Of a stretch of DNA of 64,000 nucleotides, positions 52,999 to 62,242 are shown piece by piece. How positions within the stretch are numbered: the stretch's first letter is position 1; every line of letters begins with the position of its first letter. A program made the translations under genes and the position numbers. Origin of the DNA: JBBECJ01 sp963763325 (GTDB lineage: Bacteria; Chloroflexota; Chloroflexia; Thermomicrobiales; CFX8); contig CAVXOL010000020.1 of the NCBI GenBank assembly GCA_963763325.1, forward strand, positions 96,043 to 160,042. Reading direction: 5' to 3'. The notes beneath the pieces were generated by a model that did not search any database, was not told the DNA's origin, and saw only the letters and a list, made by a program, of their open reading frames with translations.

Positions 52999-53427
52999 TT
53001 ACACACCAACACGCTCGCGCCAGGCCCGGATGTCGGCGGCGTGCTCGTCGTAATGCTCGAACGTGTCGCCTTCGATCAGGTCAAGGTCGATGCCAGGGTG
53101 CTGTCGCAGCGCGGCCATGAAGCGCTGATGGGTGCCGTGCAATTCGGAGAGTGCCTGCTCGATGCTCCAGCCGGCGCGCTCCTCGTGGACTCCATCATTG
53201 ATCGAGTCCACGCTCGCAGCGCTGACCTCCGGCTCCGGTTCGCCTGTCAGCGCGCGTTCGACGGTGCCGATCGACCGGCCCTCCCAATACGCGACATGAC
53301 CCAGGACATCTTTGACCGACCAGTCACCAGCAACGCCTGGCTCACTCATCCGTGGTTCCGGGAGCCCCTCGATCGAGTCCATCAGTTTCGCCCAACTTGC
53401 CTCAACCCGTGTGACTGCATCGCTCAT
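52999..53427 (-). CDS. DinB-fold protein
   Basis: 142 residues; ATG behind GAAGGATGGAG. WAKLMDSIEGLPEPRMSEPG, DWSVKDVLGHVAYWEGRSIG, HYDEHAADIRAWRERVG. Helix 2 with D-W-S-V-K-D-V-L-x-H-V-A and the late HxxH-type pair fit the DinB / mycothiol-dependent-enzyme fold. The role is unknown. Confidence 0.8.
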   Translation of the reverse strand: MSDAVTRVEASWAKLMDSIEGLPEPRMSEPGVAGDWSVKDVLGHVAYWEGRSIGTVERALTGEPEPEVSAASVDSINDGVHEERAGWSIEQALSELHGTHQRFMAALRQHPGIDLDLIEGDTFEHYDEHAADIRAWRERVGV

Positions 53428-53596
53428 CTCGCAGCTCCATCCTTCACGTCTCTAACCATTAAAGCAAGAATAGCAGGTCAGTCTCATCGCAGACGAGCGA
53501 GGCAACTTCATCCTCCGTTACAATCAACGACGACTCCTTCCAGCCAGCGCACCCTGGCCGCAGATGCCAACTGAACGATGCTCGTTCGTGCTTCGC

Positions 53597-54118
53597 TCAG
53601 AGTGGTTTCGAGAGAGTGACGGTATACGGCGCAAATCCTTCGCGCTCGTAAAACGCGATGCCGGCGCGGTTCCAGGCGTACGCGCCGACTTCGACCTTCC
53701 TGGCATGTTGCGCGATCAGCCAGTCACAGGCACTCGCAAGGAGCAGATTGCCAACGCCACGTCCACGGTAGGCGTCGTCAACGAACAGTTCGTCGATGGA
53801 TCCGGAACGGACGGCGCCGGAACTGCTGAGAGGGTTCGGCTCGTGGACGGTCACGACCAGATAGCCGGCCAGCCGGTCGTGTTCCAGCGCCAGCTGTGTC
53901 TGACAATCTGGCCCACGCGCCAGTACCTCGTGCAGGTAGGCTCGGCTCGCGGTCAGGACGGCGGAGAAGTCGTCGGCCTGTGGCGGATGTCCCGCCCGGC
54001 TGAACTCACGCAATCCGAGGAAGAGCGGCAGCAGCGACGCTTCGTCGTCCGGAGTTGCCGCTCGAATCTCGATTCTCTCTTGATCATCGTGCTCTCGATC
54101 AGTGTTCGATGTCATCAT
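53597..54118 (-). CDS. GNAT N-acetyltransferase
   Basis: ATG 54116-54118 behind CGGAGGAC. 173 residues: IEIRAATPDDEASLLPLFLG, an acetyl-CoA motif GSIDELFVDDAYRGRGVGNL (R-G-R-G-V-G), and the C-terminal YAWNRAGIAFYEREGFAPYT. The substrate is unknown. It lies next to an unrelated membrane protein on the opposite strand. Confidence 0.88.
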   Translation of the reverse strand: MMTSNTDREHDDQERIEIRAATPDDEASLLPLFLGLREFSRAGHPPQADDFSAVLTASRAYLHEVLARGPDCQTQLALEHDRLAGYLVVTVHEPNPLSSSGAVRSGSIDELFVDDAYRGRGVGNLLLASACDWLIAQHARKVEVGAYAWNRAGIAFYEREGFAPYTVTLSKPL

Positions 54119-54195
54119 GTGTCCTCCGTGATGGCACACCTGCTGCAACAGTCGTTTCGAGACGCGTCGAACGCAAGCATCAAGGAGGGACGATC

Positions 54196-54759
54196 ATGCG
54201 GCAATACGAATACTATGGTGCAGCAGGACATTACGACGACTGGGCTGACCAGCGCTGGCGCTACGGTCAGCCCGGGCGACAGGATAGCCGGTTCTCAGCG
54301 GCGGTGAAAGGAGCGATCGCCGGCCTGGCCGGAACCGCCATTATTTCAGTCGGTCTGCAAGTTGGCCCGAAGCTGCTTGAGCAGGCAGGCGCATTGCCGG
54401 CTGGGTCGGCCAATGCCGAGCAGCCGACCGAGAAGCTTGCCGAAGGTGTGGCCGAACGAACGCTTGACACAGAGCTCAGCGACAACACGAAGGCGGCCGC
54501 CGGGCAGGCCATCCACTGGGGCTACGGGACACTGTGGGGTGCGATCTACGGCGTCGCCCAGCATGAGCTCAAGCTACCAGCACCACTCGCCGGGGCGTTG
54601 TTCGGCGGGGTGATTGGCGGTGTTGCCTCAACCGTCGTCCCGGCCCTGAACGTCGCACCACCACCGACCGAGCAACCAAAGGCGATGAACCTGTTCATGG
54701 GCGGCATCAACATGGTCTATGGAGAGTCTGTCGCCGTTATTTACGACATGCTGGATTAG
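54196..54759 (+). CDS. Small membrane protein with glycine-rich helices (DUF1440-like)
   Basis: ATG 54196 behind AAGGAGGGACG. 187 residues: a Tyr-rich N-terminus (QYEYYGAAGHYDDWADQRWR), then helices AAVKGAIAGLAGTAIISVGL, LPAPLAGALFGGVIGGVAST. It resembles DUF1440-type inner-membrane proteins. Function unknown. Confidence 0.6.
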   Translation: MRQYEYYGAAGHYDDWADQRWRYGQPGRQDSRFSAAVKGAIAGLAGTAIISVGLQVGPKLLEQAGALPAGSANAEQPTEKLAEGVAERTLDTELSDNTKAAAGQAIHWGYGTLWGAIYGVAQHELKLPAPLAGALFGGVIGGVASTVVPALNVAPPPTEQPKAMNLFMGGINMVYGESVAVIYDMLD

Positions 54760-54761
54760 TT

Positions 54762-54862
54762 GTCAGGTGTCAGGCTTCAGGAGTTTGATTCTAGCGTCGA
54801 AAATGATTGATCCAACCCCTGCGTCCCAATTCCTGAAACCTGACATCTGTCACCTGACATCT
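54762..54862. repeat. Palindrome of GTCAGGTGTCAGG words
   Basis: Left arm 54762-54782 (gtcaggtgtcaggcttcagg and one more base) and right arm 54831-54860 (tcctgaaacctgacatctgt and following). The stop of the convergent cyclophilin gene falls inside the right arm. A bidirectional terminator is likely. Confidence 0.75.
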
Positions 54863-55371
54863 ATCCGATGAATCACAATCGGCGGCGTCAGGCGTTGCTC
54901 CTCGTGGGCTGAGTGCTGGATGGCGCGGACGACGTCCATCCCTCGTGTGACCTGGCCGAAGGCGGCGAAACCCTGACCGTCGGGATTGCGCAGTCCGCCG
55001 AAGTCCAGCGACGGTTGATCACCGATGCAGATGAAGATGTCGGAGACAGCGCTGTCGGGAGCGAAGCGTGCCATCGAGATCGTCCCGTCACGATGGGTCA
55101 GGCCGGTGACCGTCGTCCGCTCCAATTGGATTGGGGCGAACCGTTCGTTCTCACGATCCGGATTCACTCCGGCCTGGATCACCTCGATCCGGATGTCGTT
55201 GTCCGGCTGGTTGTCGGGCAGGACGGTCCGATGCCAGCGCCCTCCTTCATAGAAGCCGGCCACGACATAACGCTTGAAATTTCCGGCGGTCACCGGTGCC
55301 CGCTCGACCTCAATCTCGGCTTCGATCTCGCCAAGCTCTGTTTGGATCAGCACTCGAACTGTCTCTGCCAA
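54850..55371 (-). CDS. Cyclophilin-type peptidyl-prolyl isomerase
   Basis: Start TTG 55369-55371 behind AAGGG. 173 residues: VRVLIQTELGEIEAEIEVER, APVTAGNFKRYVVAGFYEGG, GTISMARFAPDSAVSDIFIC, FGQVTRGMDVVRAIQ. The family Phe-Gln and Trp positions are partly altered (YEGGRWHRTV; DIFICIG), as in the bacterial cyclophilins that lack one active-site aromatic. No signal peptide, so cytosolic. The last codons lie in the palindrome. Confidence 0.85.
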   Translation of the reverse strand: MAETVRVLIQTELGEIEAEIEVERAPVTAGNFKRYVVAGFYEGGRWHRTVLPDNQPDNDIRIEVIQAGVNPDRENERFAPIQLERTTVTGLTHRDGTISMARFAPDSAVSDIFICIGDQPSLDFGGLRNPDGQGFAAFGQVTRGMDVVRAIQHSAHEEQRLTPPIVIHRIDVR

Positions 55372-55537
55372 TGTCTTAACCCTTTCGCTCGTCGGGCGAC
55401 CGTCGACCGCTGCTATCTGAACAGGTGCAGGATACGCGGACTCGTTACGTGGCTCAACTCCGTGTCGTGACAATCGGTGAGCGTCCTGCTAGATTGCGGG
55501 TGGAGCCAGCCGACATGACAGGAAGGACAGGGACGCT

Positions 55538-55978
55538 ATGCAGCAACTTCTGTATGCGATGCAGTTTCGTGGTGAAGGCGCCCCGGCAGACGATGGCACG
55601 ATACACGCCAGCACCAGTTCACCCAGTACCCGGATCACATCGTCGGTCGGCGCGGCTGGTCTGGGAGGCGGGATCGAGCGAGGCGATGGCGGCAGGGCGA
55701 CATTCGTCTCTCAGGTGCGGATGACCGGTGATACCAGCTTCACCGAGACCGGCACGATCACCTTCGGCGACGGCAACAGCTTCGACTTCAGCACAATCGG
55801 CGAAGGCTATATGGGATCAAGCCCCATCGATGGTACGGCACACGGAGCGATCTCCTGGCGCATCGATTCTGGCACCGGCCAGTTCGCGGGGGCGACCGGT
55901 ATCATCACCTCGAACTTTACGTTCTCAGCACAGGGTGAGGTGACCGACTACCAGTTCGGCGTCATCTGGCTCGCCTGA
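55538..55978 (+). CDS. Beta-barrel-like protein of unknown function
   Basis: 146 residues; ATG behind AGGACAGGG. All beta: GGRATFVSQVRMTGDTSFTE, TGTITFGDGNSFDFSTIGEG, GAISWRIDSGTGQFAGATGI, TSNFTFSAQGEVTDYQFGVI. The order of strands and GTGxFAGATG resemble DUF3224/allene-oxide-cyclase-like lipocalin folds. No signal peptide. The role is unknown. Confidence 0.6.
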   Translation: MQQLLYAMQFRGEGAPADDGTIHASTSSPSTRITSSVGAAGLGGGIERGDGGRATFVSQVRMTGDTSFTETGTITFGDGNSFDFSTIGEGYMGSSPIDGTAHGAISWRIDSGTGQFAGATGIITSNFTFSAQGEVTDYQFGVIWLA

Positions 55979-56048
55979 CCGGTCAGATCACCATGGAAAC
56001 CAGAGTCAACGTCGGTGTCGCTGGCTCCAATCTTCATATGCAGACAAG

Positions 56049-56558
56049 CTAAAGACGGCGCACGGCTGCCGTCTCCGCCAATGCCGCGCGGATGCTCGTC
56101 AGGTGCGATTGCGGGTGGCCGAGGATTATTCGGCTGATCAACTCCTCGACCGTCCAGCTCGCGCCGCCGAAGAGTCCGATCTCCTGAGCCTTGGCAAGAT
56201 CCTCGTCGCTGAGCGACCGAAGGTAGCGGGCGGTGCGCCGTGCGTGACGGTCGAGCGATCGGAGCGCGTCATCCTTCGTGCCGGGCAGGAGGTCAACGGC
56301 GTTGCCGGCGTTGGCCTCGTCCAGCAGCGCGCGGTCTGTATAGATGGCCGGGAGCGGCTGGCCGGCCACGATCGCGCGGATCAGGGCCGACTCGGCCGTG
56401 TATCCGATCGCGATGTGCTGGATCAGGACGCCGACCGTCCGCTCTTCGTTCGGGACGATCGTTGTCCAGTCAGTGTCGGTGAGTGATTCGCAGAATGCGA
56501 CAACCTCGCGGTGGATCGCCTCGAATTGGTCCACCAGCTCGTCGATGCGCTGTCCCAT
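56049..56558 (-). CDS. DinB-fold protein (second)
   Basis: 169 residues; ATG behind GGAAAGGACC. GQRIDELVDQFEAIHREVVA, ERTVGVLIQHIAIGYTAESA, HARRTARYLRSLSDEDLAKA, ISRIILGHPQSHLTSIRAAL. The helix 2 (VGVLIQHIA) and last helix (GHPQSHL) His pair are the metal ligands of the DinB fold. Role unknown. Confidence 0.8.
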   Translation of the reverse strand: MGQRIDELVDQFEAIHREVVAFCESLTDTDWTTIVPNEERTVGVLIQHIAIGYTAESALIRAIVAGQPLPAIYTDRALLDEANAGNAVDLLPGTKDDALRSLDRHARRTARYLRSLSDEDLAKAQEIGLFGGASWTVEELISRIILGHPQSHLTSIRAALAETAAVRRL

Positions 56559-56595
56559 CGTCGGTCCTTTCCGGTCGATCTGGATTGCATCGCCA

Positions 56596-57510
56596 TCATA
56601 GCGAGTCCAGTGTCCGGTTGGCGATCTGGACGACAGCCGGGAGCGGGTCGCCGGTCAGGGAGCCGCCTGCGAAGGAGATAGCGCGATTGCCGACCTGGAT
56701 GATGACGTAGGCGACCCGTAGCGTCTCGCCGTCGATTGTCAGCGTGCCGCTAGCGGCGAGCGACAGGTCGCCCAGCGGCTCGATCTCAACGGCGCTGACA
56801 TCCGTGTCTTCGGCTACCTGGGCGTCGGCGTGAGCGGACTCGACCGCTGCCCTCGCGCCGTCCGGCGTCCGGAATGCGACGACGACTGTCGCCAGTAGTC
56901 GGAGCCCGTCCGGCCCGACATCGGTGTCCGGCTCCGGCTCGAAGTGGCGCTCGGCGGCGCCGGTGAACCCCCAGCCGAGGAGCCGGTCGCGTTGTGGCTC
57001 TGGTTCGGGGTGAAGGGCGGCAAGTTCATCGAGCGCCAGCGAGCCTTCGGCTGTGACGACGTAGCCGTTCGGCAGGTCTTCGAGTCCTGGCAGGCTGTCG
57101 AGCAGGTCTGTTGGTACTGGATCTCTGGTCTCGGCATCCTCGGTTGCTGGCGCAGGCTCGGATGGCGTGGTTGGATCAGGCGCGGCGTTCGCGTCTTCAG
57201 CAGTTGCTGACGCTGGCAGTGGGTGATCGACGGCGCCGGTCGAGCCGGATGAGGTCATCGTTGGCTGGCCGGCGTTGGTCGCTGCTGGCGTGATCGCTGG
57301 CGTCGTCGCGGAGGCCGTCGCGGTCGGTTCCCACTTGTCGGCAGCGCCGCCGTCTGCGGAACCAGGCTCATCGGGTTCGAATAACGCGCCGGCCAGTAGC
57401 AGCGCGGCAATGATGAAAACGGTCACCCCCGCGACGATCAGCAACGGTGTCTCGCGCAGGCTGCGCGAAGTATGCCCCTGCGATATGCGATTGCCCGGCT
57501 GCTGCATCGG
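56596..57510 (-). CDS. Membrane-anchored secreted protein, unknown domain
   Basis: ATG 57508-57510 (MQQPGNRISQGHTSRSLRET) chosen because GGAGGGGG lies 7 bases before it. One helix about residues 20-40 (LLIVAGVTVFIIAALLLAGA), a long Thr/Ala/Pro linker, then a C-terminal globular domain (DLLDSLPGLEDLPNGYVVTA, FRTPDGARAAVESAHADAQV, IIQVGNRAISFAGGSLTGDP). No family recognised. It is divergent from the kinase at 57677, sharing a 170-bp promoter region, and may be linked to its signalling. Confidence 0.65.
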   Translation of the reverse strand, partial: PMQQPGNRISQGHTSRSLRETPLLIVAGVTVFIIAALLLAGALFEPDEPGSADGGAADKWEPTATASATTPAITPAATNAGQPTMTSSGSTGAVDHPLPASATAEDANAAPDPTTPSEPAPATEDAETRDPVPTDLLDSLPGLEDLPNGYVVTAEGSLALDELAALHPEPEPQRDRLLGWGFTGAAERHFEPEPDTDVGPDGLRLLATVVVAFRTPDGARAAVESAHADAQVAEDTDVSAVEIEPLGDLSLAASGTLTIDGETLRVAYVIIQVGNRAISFAGGSLTGDPLPAVVQIANRTLDSL

Positions 57511-57676
57511 TGGCCCCCTCCGCATATGACGGCTTCGCTCCTCGGCGGTCATCAGGGCAATAGACGCAATCGCGATGCCGGGATGTGAAGCCCGGCATGC
57601 GGCGCGGTAGCGGTCGGGCACGGGTCGCGGTACAGTGTCGGAACACAACACGAGTGCGAGACGGCGTGCAGAGGGC

Positions 57677-60268
57677 ATGATGAGCGGCTGGCTGGGCAGG
57701 ACGATTGGCAATTACCGGATCGAGGCAGCGCTCGGTCTCGGTGGGATGGGCCGCGTCTTCAGGGCAGTTCATATCCACATCAATCGTGTCGCGGCAATCA
57801 AGGTCCTCCACGAGCAGATCGCGATCGACCCGGCATTTCAGGCGCGTTTCCTGCGCGAGGCGCAGGCCGTTGCGGCCCTGCACCACCCCAACATCGTCGA
57901 CATCCTCGACTTTAATGAAGACGACGGCATCTTCTACCTTGTCATGGAGTATGTGCCGGACGGTTCGCTGCGGACGCTGCTCAAGGAGCAGACCGAGCAG
58001 GGCCGGACGTTGCCGTTGGCGACCGGGCTGGACCTGATCCGGCAGGCAGCTGACGCGCTCGACTATGCACACCGCGCCGGGATGGTCCATCGGGATATCA
58101 AGCCAGACAACCTGCTGATAAAGCGCGATCCGCTGACCGGGAACCTGGTCGTCAAGGTTGCCGACTTCGGGCTGGCACGGATGAGCGACAGCACGGCGCT
58201 GACGGTAGAGGGCCAGACGATGGGGACTCCGGCCTACATGTCGCCGGAGCAGTGTCAGGGGATCGACCTCGACGGCCGAAGCGATCTGTACTCGTTGGGG
58301 GTTGTCCTCTTTGAGGTCGCGACCGGCGCGGTGCCGTTCGTCATGAAGTCACTGACTGACGCGATCTACAAGCATGTCTACGTCCCGCCGCCCTCGCCGC
58401 GCGACGTCCGGCCCGACCTTCCTGATGCGCTCAACGAAATCATCCTGCGTTGCCTGGCCAAAGACCCGGCCGAGCGGTTCGCAACCGCCGGCCAGCTTGC
58501 CGAGGCACTTCGGCAACTGGGCGATGTGTCTGACGCCGCCGGTGTTGCTCCAGTGCCTGCCGCCGAGCAGTTGCAGATCATGCTGGATAGTGGTGAGGTG
58601 CCGCTAACGCCGGGGCAGTCGACGGCGCTGACGGTGACGATCGTGAATCGTGGTCAGACGCCTGTTCGGGCCAGCCTGAGCATCGAGGGCGTGCCTGAAG
58701 AGTGGGTCGCTTCGCCTCCGCGTGACGTTGAGATCGCACCGGGCGCTGAGGTCAGCGGGCCGTTGCGGGTCGAGGTTCCAGGTGGCGCCGGAGTCAAGAC
58801 GGGTGAGTATCCGGTCATCGTTCGGGCGGAGAGTGCGGACCACCTCATCCGGGCGGAGGCGTCGACGCGGTTGGTCGTCAGTGCCGTGCAAGCAGGTCCG
58901 CAGACGCTGGTTGTGCCGCCAGTGACCGGCGGGCCGCCACCTCCACCGCCGCCCCCGATGGTCTCGGATGCTCGATCGGAGCCTGGGAGACCGGCCTGGC
59001 TGACGGCTGCCGCACTCGCGGTGCTGTTGCTGGTTGTGGCCGGCATCGCCTACGCGCTGTTGCGCCCCGATGACTCCGAAGACGATGATAATCAGATCGC
59101 TGCCGGTGCGACTGAGACCGAGACGGATCAGGCTGCCAGCACAGCGACCGAGACGGTAACCGAGGGCATCGCTACCAGCGCAGCGACGGCAACGCTTGTC
59201 ATCATTGTTGACCCCGCTGAGACCCCGACGGAAGCGGTTGAAGTGAGCGAGACACCAACCGGGGAACCCCAGGCAGCGGCGACCGATACTCCGGCGCCAG
59301 CCCTCCCTGCCGAGTTCATCATGTTCTCGACTGGCCGCAACCTCGACGACCCGGCCGGGACGCTTGACATCTATGTGATGGACCCGGACGGTGCGAATCA
59401 GCGCCCGATCATCAGCGAGCCGGACGACGACTGGTTGGCGGCGATTTCGCCCGACGGCGCCCACATCGCCTGGGTCTCGCGGCAACACGGCAACCACCAG
59501 ATCTATCTCGTCCACTCCGACGGCTCGGGCCTTCGGCGGCTGACGAACTCCAGTGGCGACGACCTCCACCCCGTCTGGTCATCGGACAACGTCCACATCA
59601 TCTTCTCCCGTAACGAGGACGGCGACGAAGAGATCTACAAGATCAACATCCAGGACGACACGCTGACCCGGTTAACCGACAACAACGCCTACGACGGCTA
59701 CGCTGCCTGGTCTCCGGACGGGACCCAGGTTGCCTGGACGAGTGGCGTCGACGGCAACAACGAGATCTACATCCGAGATATCACCGACGAGTCGGCCACC
59801 CCACGGCGCCTGACCGACAACCCCCAAAACGACTTCAACCCGGTCTGGTCGCCGGACGGCTCCCAGATCCTCTTCGTCTCGAACCGGTTTGGAGACAACG
59901 ACATCTTCGTCATGCCGGCCAATGGGTCGTCGGGGCCAACCCAACTGACGACTGACAGCGCCAGCGATTTCGCCCCGGCCTGGTCTCCGGACGGCAGCAA
60001 GATAGCCTTCTGCCGCGTGAAGGACACCGTCCGCGACGTCGTCATGATCAACACCGATGGTAGCGGCGAGACGATCGTCGCGTCTAACGCCAGTCCAAAC
60101 GACCCCGACATCACCTGGTCACCGGATAGCGCCCACATCGCTTACCTCAGTGAGGACGCTGGCAACTACGATGTCTGGACCGTCGCTCTCGATGGAAGCC
60201 AGGCGGTCCAGTTGACCGACGCCCCTGGCAACGACGCAAATCTGACGTGGTTCTCGCAAGGCAGGTAA
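57677..60268 (+). CDS. Receptor-type Ser/Thr protein kinase with PD40/TolB-like propeller
   Basis: Start ATG 57677 (or GTG 57635). Kinase 1-290: LGLGGMG, K42, HRDIKPDN (D140), DFG. An Ig-like/CARDB-type segment follows about 295-390 (QSTALTVTIVNRGQTPVRAS). Then a proline-rich stretch, one helix (PAWLTAAALAVLLLVVAGIA), and a Thr-rich linker. The extracytoplasmic end is about 300 residues of PD40 repeats (LHPVWSSDNVHIIFSRNEDG, FNPVWSPDGSQILFVSNRFG, FAPAWSPDGSKIAFCRVKDT). The kinase core is very similar to that of 46942-49017, suggesting duplication with different sensor domains. Confidence 0.92.
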   Translation: MMSGWLGRTIGNYRIEAALGLGGMGRVFRAVHIHINRVAAIKVLHEQIAIDPAFQARFLREAQAVAALHHPNIVDILDFNEDDGIFYLVMEYVPDGSLRTLLKEQTEQGRTLPLATGLDLIRQAADALDYAHRAGMVHRDIKPDNLLIKRDPLTGNLVVKVADFGLARMSDSTALTVEGQTMGTPAYMSPEQCQGIDLDGRSDLYSLGVVLFEVATGAVPFVMKSLTDAIYKHVYVPPPSPRDVRPDLPDALNEIILRCLAKDPAERFATAGQLAEALRQLGDVSDAAGVAPVPAAEQLQIMLDSGEVPLTPGQSTALTVTIVNRGQTPVRASLSIEGVPEEWVASPPRDVEIAPGAEVSGPLRVEVPGGAGVKTGEYPVIVRAESADHLIRAEASTRLVVSAVQAGPQTLVVPPVTGGPPPPPPPPMVSDARSEPGRPAWLTAAALAVLLLVVAGIAYALLRPDDSEDDDNQIAAGATETETDQAASTATETVTEGIATSAATATLVIIVDPAETPTEAVEVSETPTGEPQAAATDTPAPALPAEFIMFSTGRNLDDPAGTLDIYVMDPDGANQRPIISEPDDDWLAAISPDGAHIAWVSRQHGNHQIYLVHSDGSGLRRLTNSSGDDLHPVWSSDNVHIIFSRNEDGDEEIYKINIQDDTLTRLTDNNAYDGYAAWSPDGTQVAWTSGVDGNNEIYIRDITDESATPRRLTDNPQNDFNPVWSPDGSQILFVSNRFGDNDIFVMPANGSSGPTQLTTDSASDFAPAWSPDGSKIAFCRVKDTVRDVVMINTDGSGETIVASNASPNDPDITWSPDSAHIAYLSEDAGNYDVWTVALDGSQAVQLTDAPGNDANLTWFSQGR

Positions 60269-60433
60269 GCACTCCTCGATTACTCGCGGATCAACTCCAC
60301 TCATCTTTCAATTGATACACGACTGATATGCGGATTGCGCTGCCGTTGATGCAGCAGTGACGCCTGTGAGCGTAGCCTGGGTATGACGGGTTCCGAATTC
60401 GATGTTCGTGTGATCCGAAAGTGAGTGGCGACC

Positions 60434-60826
60434 ATGAATACCGTCAACTGGAGAGCATGGTTGTGGGAGTATGTCCTGCCGACACTGCTCGTGATCAGCC
60501 TTGGACCGATCTGGGTTGCGATCTGGGGTGATCTCAACATCCTGGCGTTTGGCCTCGCCTTAATGATCGCGGCCGTGACAGGGTTCATGCTGCGTCCGGT
60601 GCATGCGTGGGTGATGCCAGTCGCAGTCGTTGTCATCTTCGCGATGGTAGTCTACGCGCTCGAGATCCTCGGTTTCTCGGAGCCAGAGTCGAACGTCGGG
60701 CTGGTTCCGGGACTGACGCTCATCGTCGGCCTGCCGCTGACGTTCTGTAACTGGCTCGGACGTGAGTTGCGCCGCAATGCACCACCGCACTCCTGGCGAC
60801 AGACGGGGCCGCACGCTCCCGCATAA
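60434..60826 (+). CDS. Small multi-pass membrane protein, unknown
   Basis: ATG 60434; 130 residues with three to four helices (LWEYVLPTLLVISLGPIWVA, AFGLALMIAAVTGFMLRPVH, MPVAVVVIFAMVVYALEI). The tail is basic (RELRRNAPPHSW). No family recognised. An in-frame GTG at 60425 is an alternative start. Confidence 0.55.
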   Translation: MNTVNWRAWLWEYVLPTLLVISLGPIWVAIWGDLNILAFGLALMIAAVTGFMLRPVHAWVMPVAVVVIFAMVVYALEILGFSEPESNVGLVPGLTLIVGLPLTFCNWLGRELRRNAPPHSWRQTGPHAPA

Positions 60827-60940
60827 ACGGAGACGCTCCCGAGCATGAACGACCGGGGGAGGTTCCGCCTCCCCCAACCTGATTCTTCCACCTTCCAGCG
60901 CCCACGCGTGACCGAGGGAGTTCCGACCACAACCGGCCGG

Positions 60941-62140
60941 CTAGCCGACGACGACCTGCCCAGACTTCATGATCATCTGGATGTTTCGCAGAGCGCCAAT
61001 GTCGTTCAATGCGTTGCCGCGAACGGCAAGCACATCCGCGCGCTTGCCGGCTTCAAGGGTGCCGAACTCGTCGGAGCCGATCGCTTCGGCGGCCTGGCTG
61101 GTGGCGGTTCGGATCGCCTGGGCGGCTGAGAAGCCGATGTGCTCGACCAGCAGCTCCAGGTCGAGCTGGAAGTCGTCGAAGCGCGTCAGCGCCATCCCGG
61201 CGTCGTTGCCGGAGACGAACTTGACGCCGAGGTCGTTGAGCCGGCGCAGGTTCTCCAGCCGCTTGTGGCGCGTCTCCTGCTGCTTCGGGGACATCGCTCC
61301 GGCATCAATCTGTCGCTGGCGGTTGCGCTCGCCGGTGCTGATCGTCGGCACGACGTAGATGCCCTGTTCCGCGACGCCGTTCGCTGCGACCTCGTCGTAG
61401 ACGACATCGCCGGGGACGACGAACGAGCAGTGCTCGATCGTCCGCACCTTGGCCGCGACGGCGTTGTGGATGCCGGGAGTCCCATGGCAGTGGGCGGCAA
61501 CGTATTTGCCGAGGCGGGCCGAGTCCTCGACCAGCGCGATCATGTCGTCGCGCGAGAACTGCTCGCGGTTCGGGTTGCTGTTCGGCGTCAGGTTCCCGCC
61601 GGTCGCCATCACCTTGATGTAGTCGGCTCCGGCCTTGACCTGCGAGCGGACGGCTCTCCGAACGTCCTCGACCGTGTCGCACTCGATCCCAAAGAACCAG
61701 CAGTGCCCAGCTGTCGAGGTCAGCACCTCACCAGCCGCCCAGACATGCGGGGCCGTGATCAGCCCCTGCGCCGATGCATCACGAATCGCGAAGACGATCG
61801 CGTTGAGCGTCCCGCAGTCGCGAATCGTCGTGACGCCCGACAGCAGCGACGCCCGCGCGTTCTCGACTGCACGCATCAGCTTCGTCTCGAACGAGTCATT
61901 GAGCGCGTCGTGCAGGACCGACAGGCTCGCGCTACAGGTCAGGTGCGTGTGCATGTTGACCAGCCCGGGCAACAACGTCGCCTCTCCGAAGTCCCGCGCA
62001 TTCGCCGCCGCCGACCCCAGATCCTCTCTGCGGCCAACGTCCTTGATCTTCCCATCCTCGATCCGCAGAAACGCATCCCGGATCGGCTCGTCGCCGGTCC
62101 CGTCAAAGAGCCAAGCCGCAGTCAGTGTCGTTACAGCCAT
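60941..62140 (-). CDS. Metal-dependent amidohydrolase family protein
   Basis: 399 residues; ATG behind GAGGGGAATGAG. Metal-site motifs: GLVNMHTHLTCSASLSVL (H-x-H), GADYIKVMATGGN (Lys), VAAHCHGTPGIHNAVAAKVR and IEHCSFV (His), and VKFVSGNDAGMAL (Asp). It is of the imidazolonepropionase/prolidase-like sub-group. The substrate is unknown. It is the last of a run of three minus-strand genes. Confidence 0.88.
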   Translation of the reverse strand: MAVTTLTAAWLFDGTGDEPIRDAFLRIEDGKIKDVGRREDLGSAAANARDFGEATLLPGLVNMHTHLTCSASLSVLHDALNDSFETKLMRAVENARASLLSGVTTIRDCGTLNAIVFAIRDASAQGLITAPHVWAAGEVLTSTAGHCWFFGIECDTVEDVRRAVRSQVKAGADYIKVMATGGNLTPNSNPNREQFSRDDMIALVEDSARLGKYVAAHCHGTPGIHNAVAAKVRTIEHCSFVVPGDVVYDEVAANGVAEQGIYVVPTISTGERNRQRQIDAGAMSPKQQETRHKRLENLRRLNDLGVKFVSGNDAGMALTRFDDFQLDLELLVEHIGFSAAQAIRTATSQAAEAIGSDEFGTLEAGKRADVLAVRGNALNDIGALRNIQMIMKSGQVVVG

Positions 62141-62166
62141 CTCATTCCCCTCGTATGTCGGTTGTT

Positions 62167-62239
62167 CGGGAATCGGGAATCGGGTCGGTGAACGGAGATC
62201 GCTCCTCCGATTCCCTCGAATCCTGATTCCCGATTCCCG
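62167..62239. repeat. Palindrome of CGGGAAT/ATTCCCG words
   Basis: Left arm cgggaatcgggaatcggg (62167-62184), right arm gattcccgattcccg (62225-62239). It lies between the amidohydrolase and SelA-like genes, both on the minus strand, three bases after the SelA-like stop. Terminator or attenuator between cistrons. Confidence 0.75.
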
Positions 62240-62242
62240 TCC

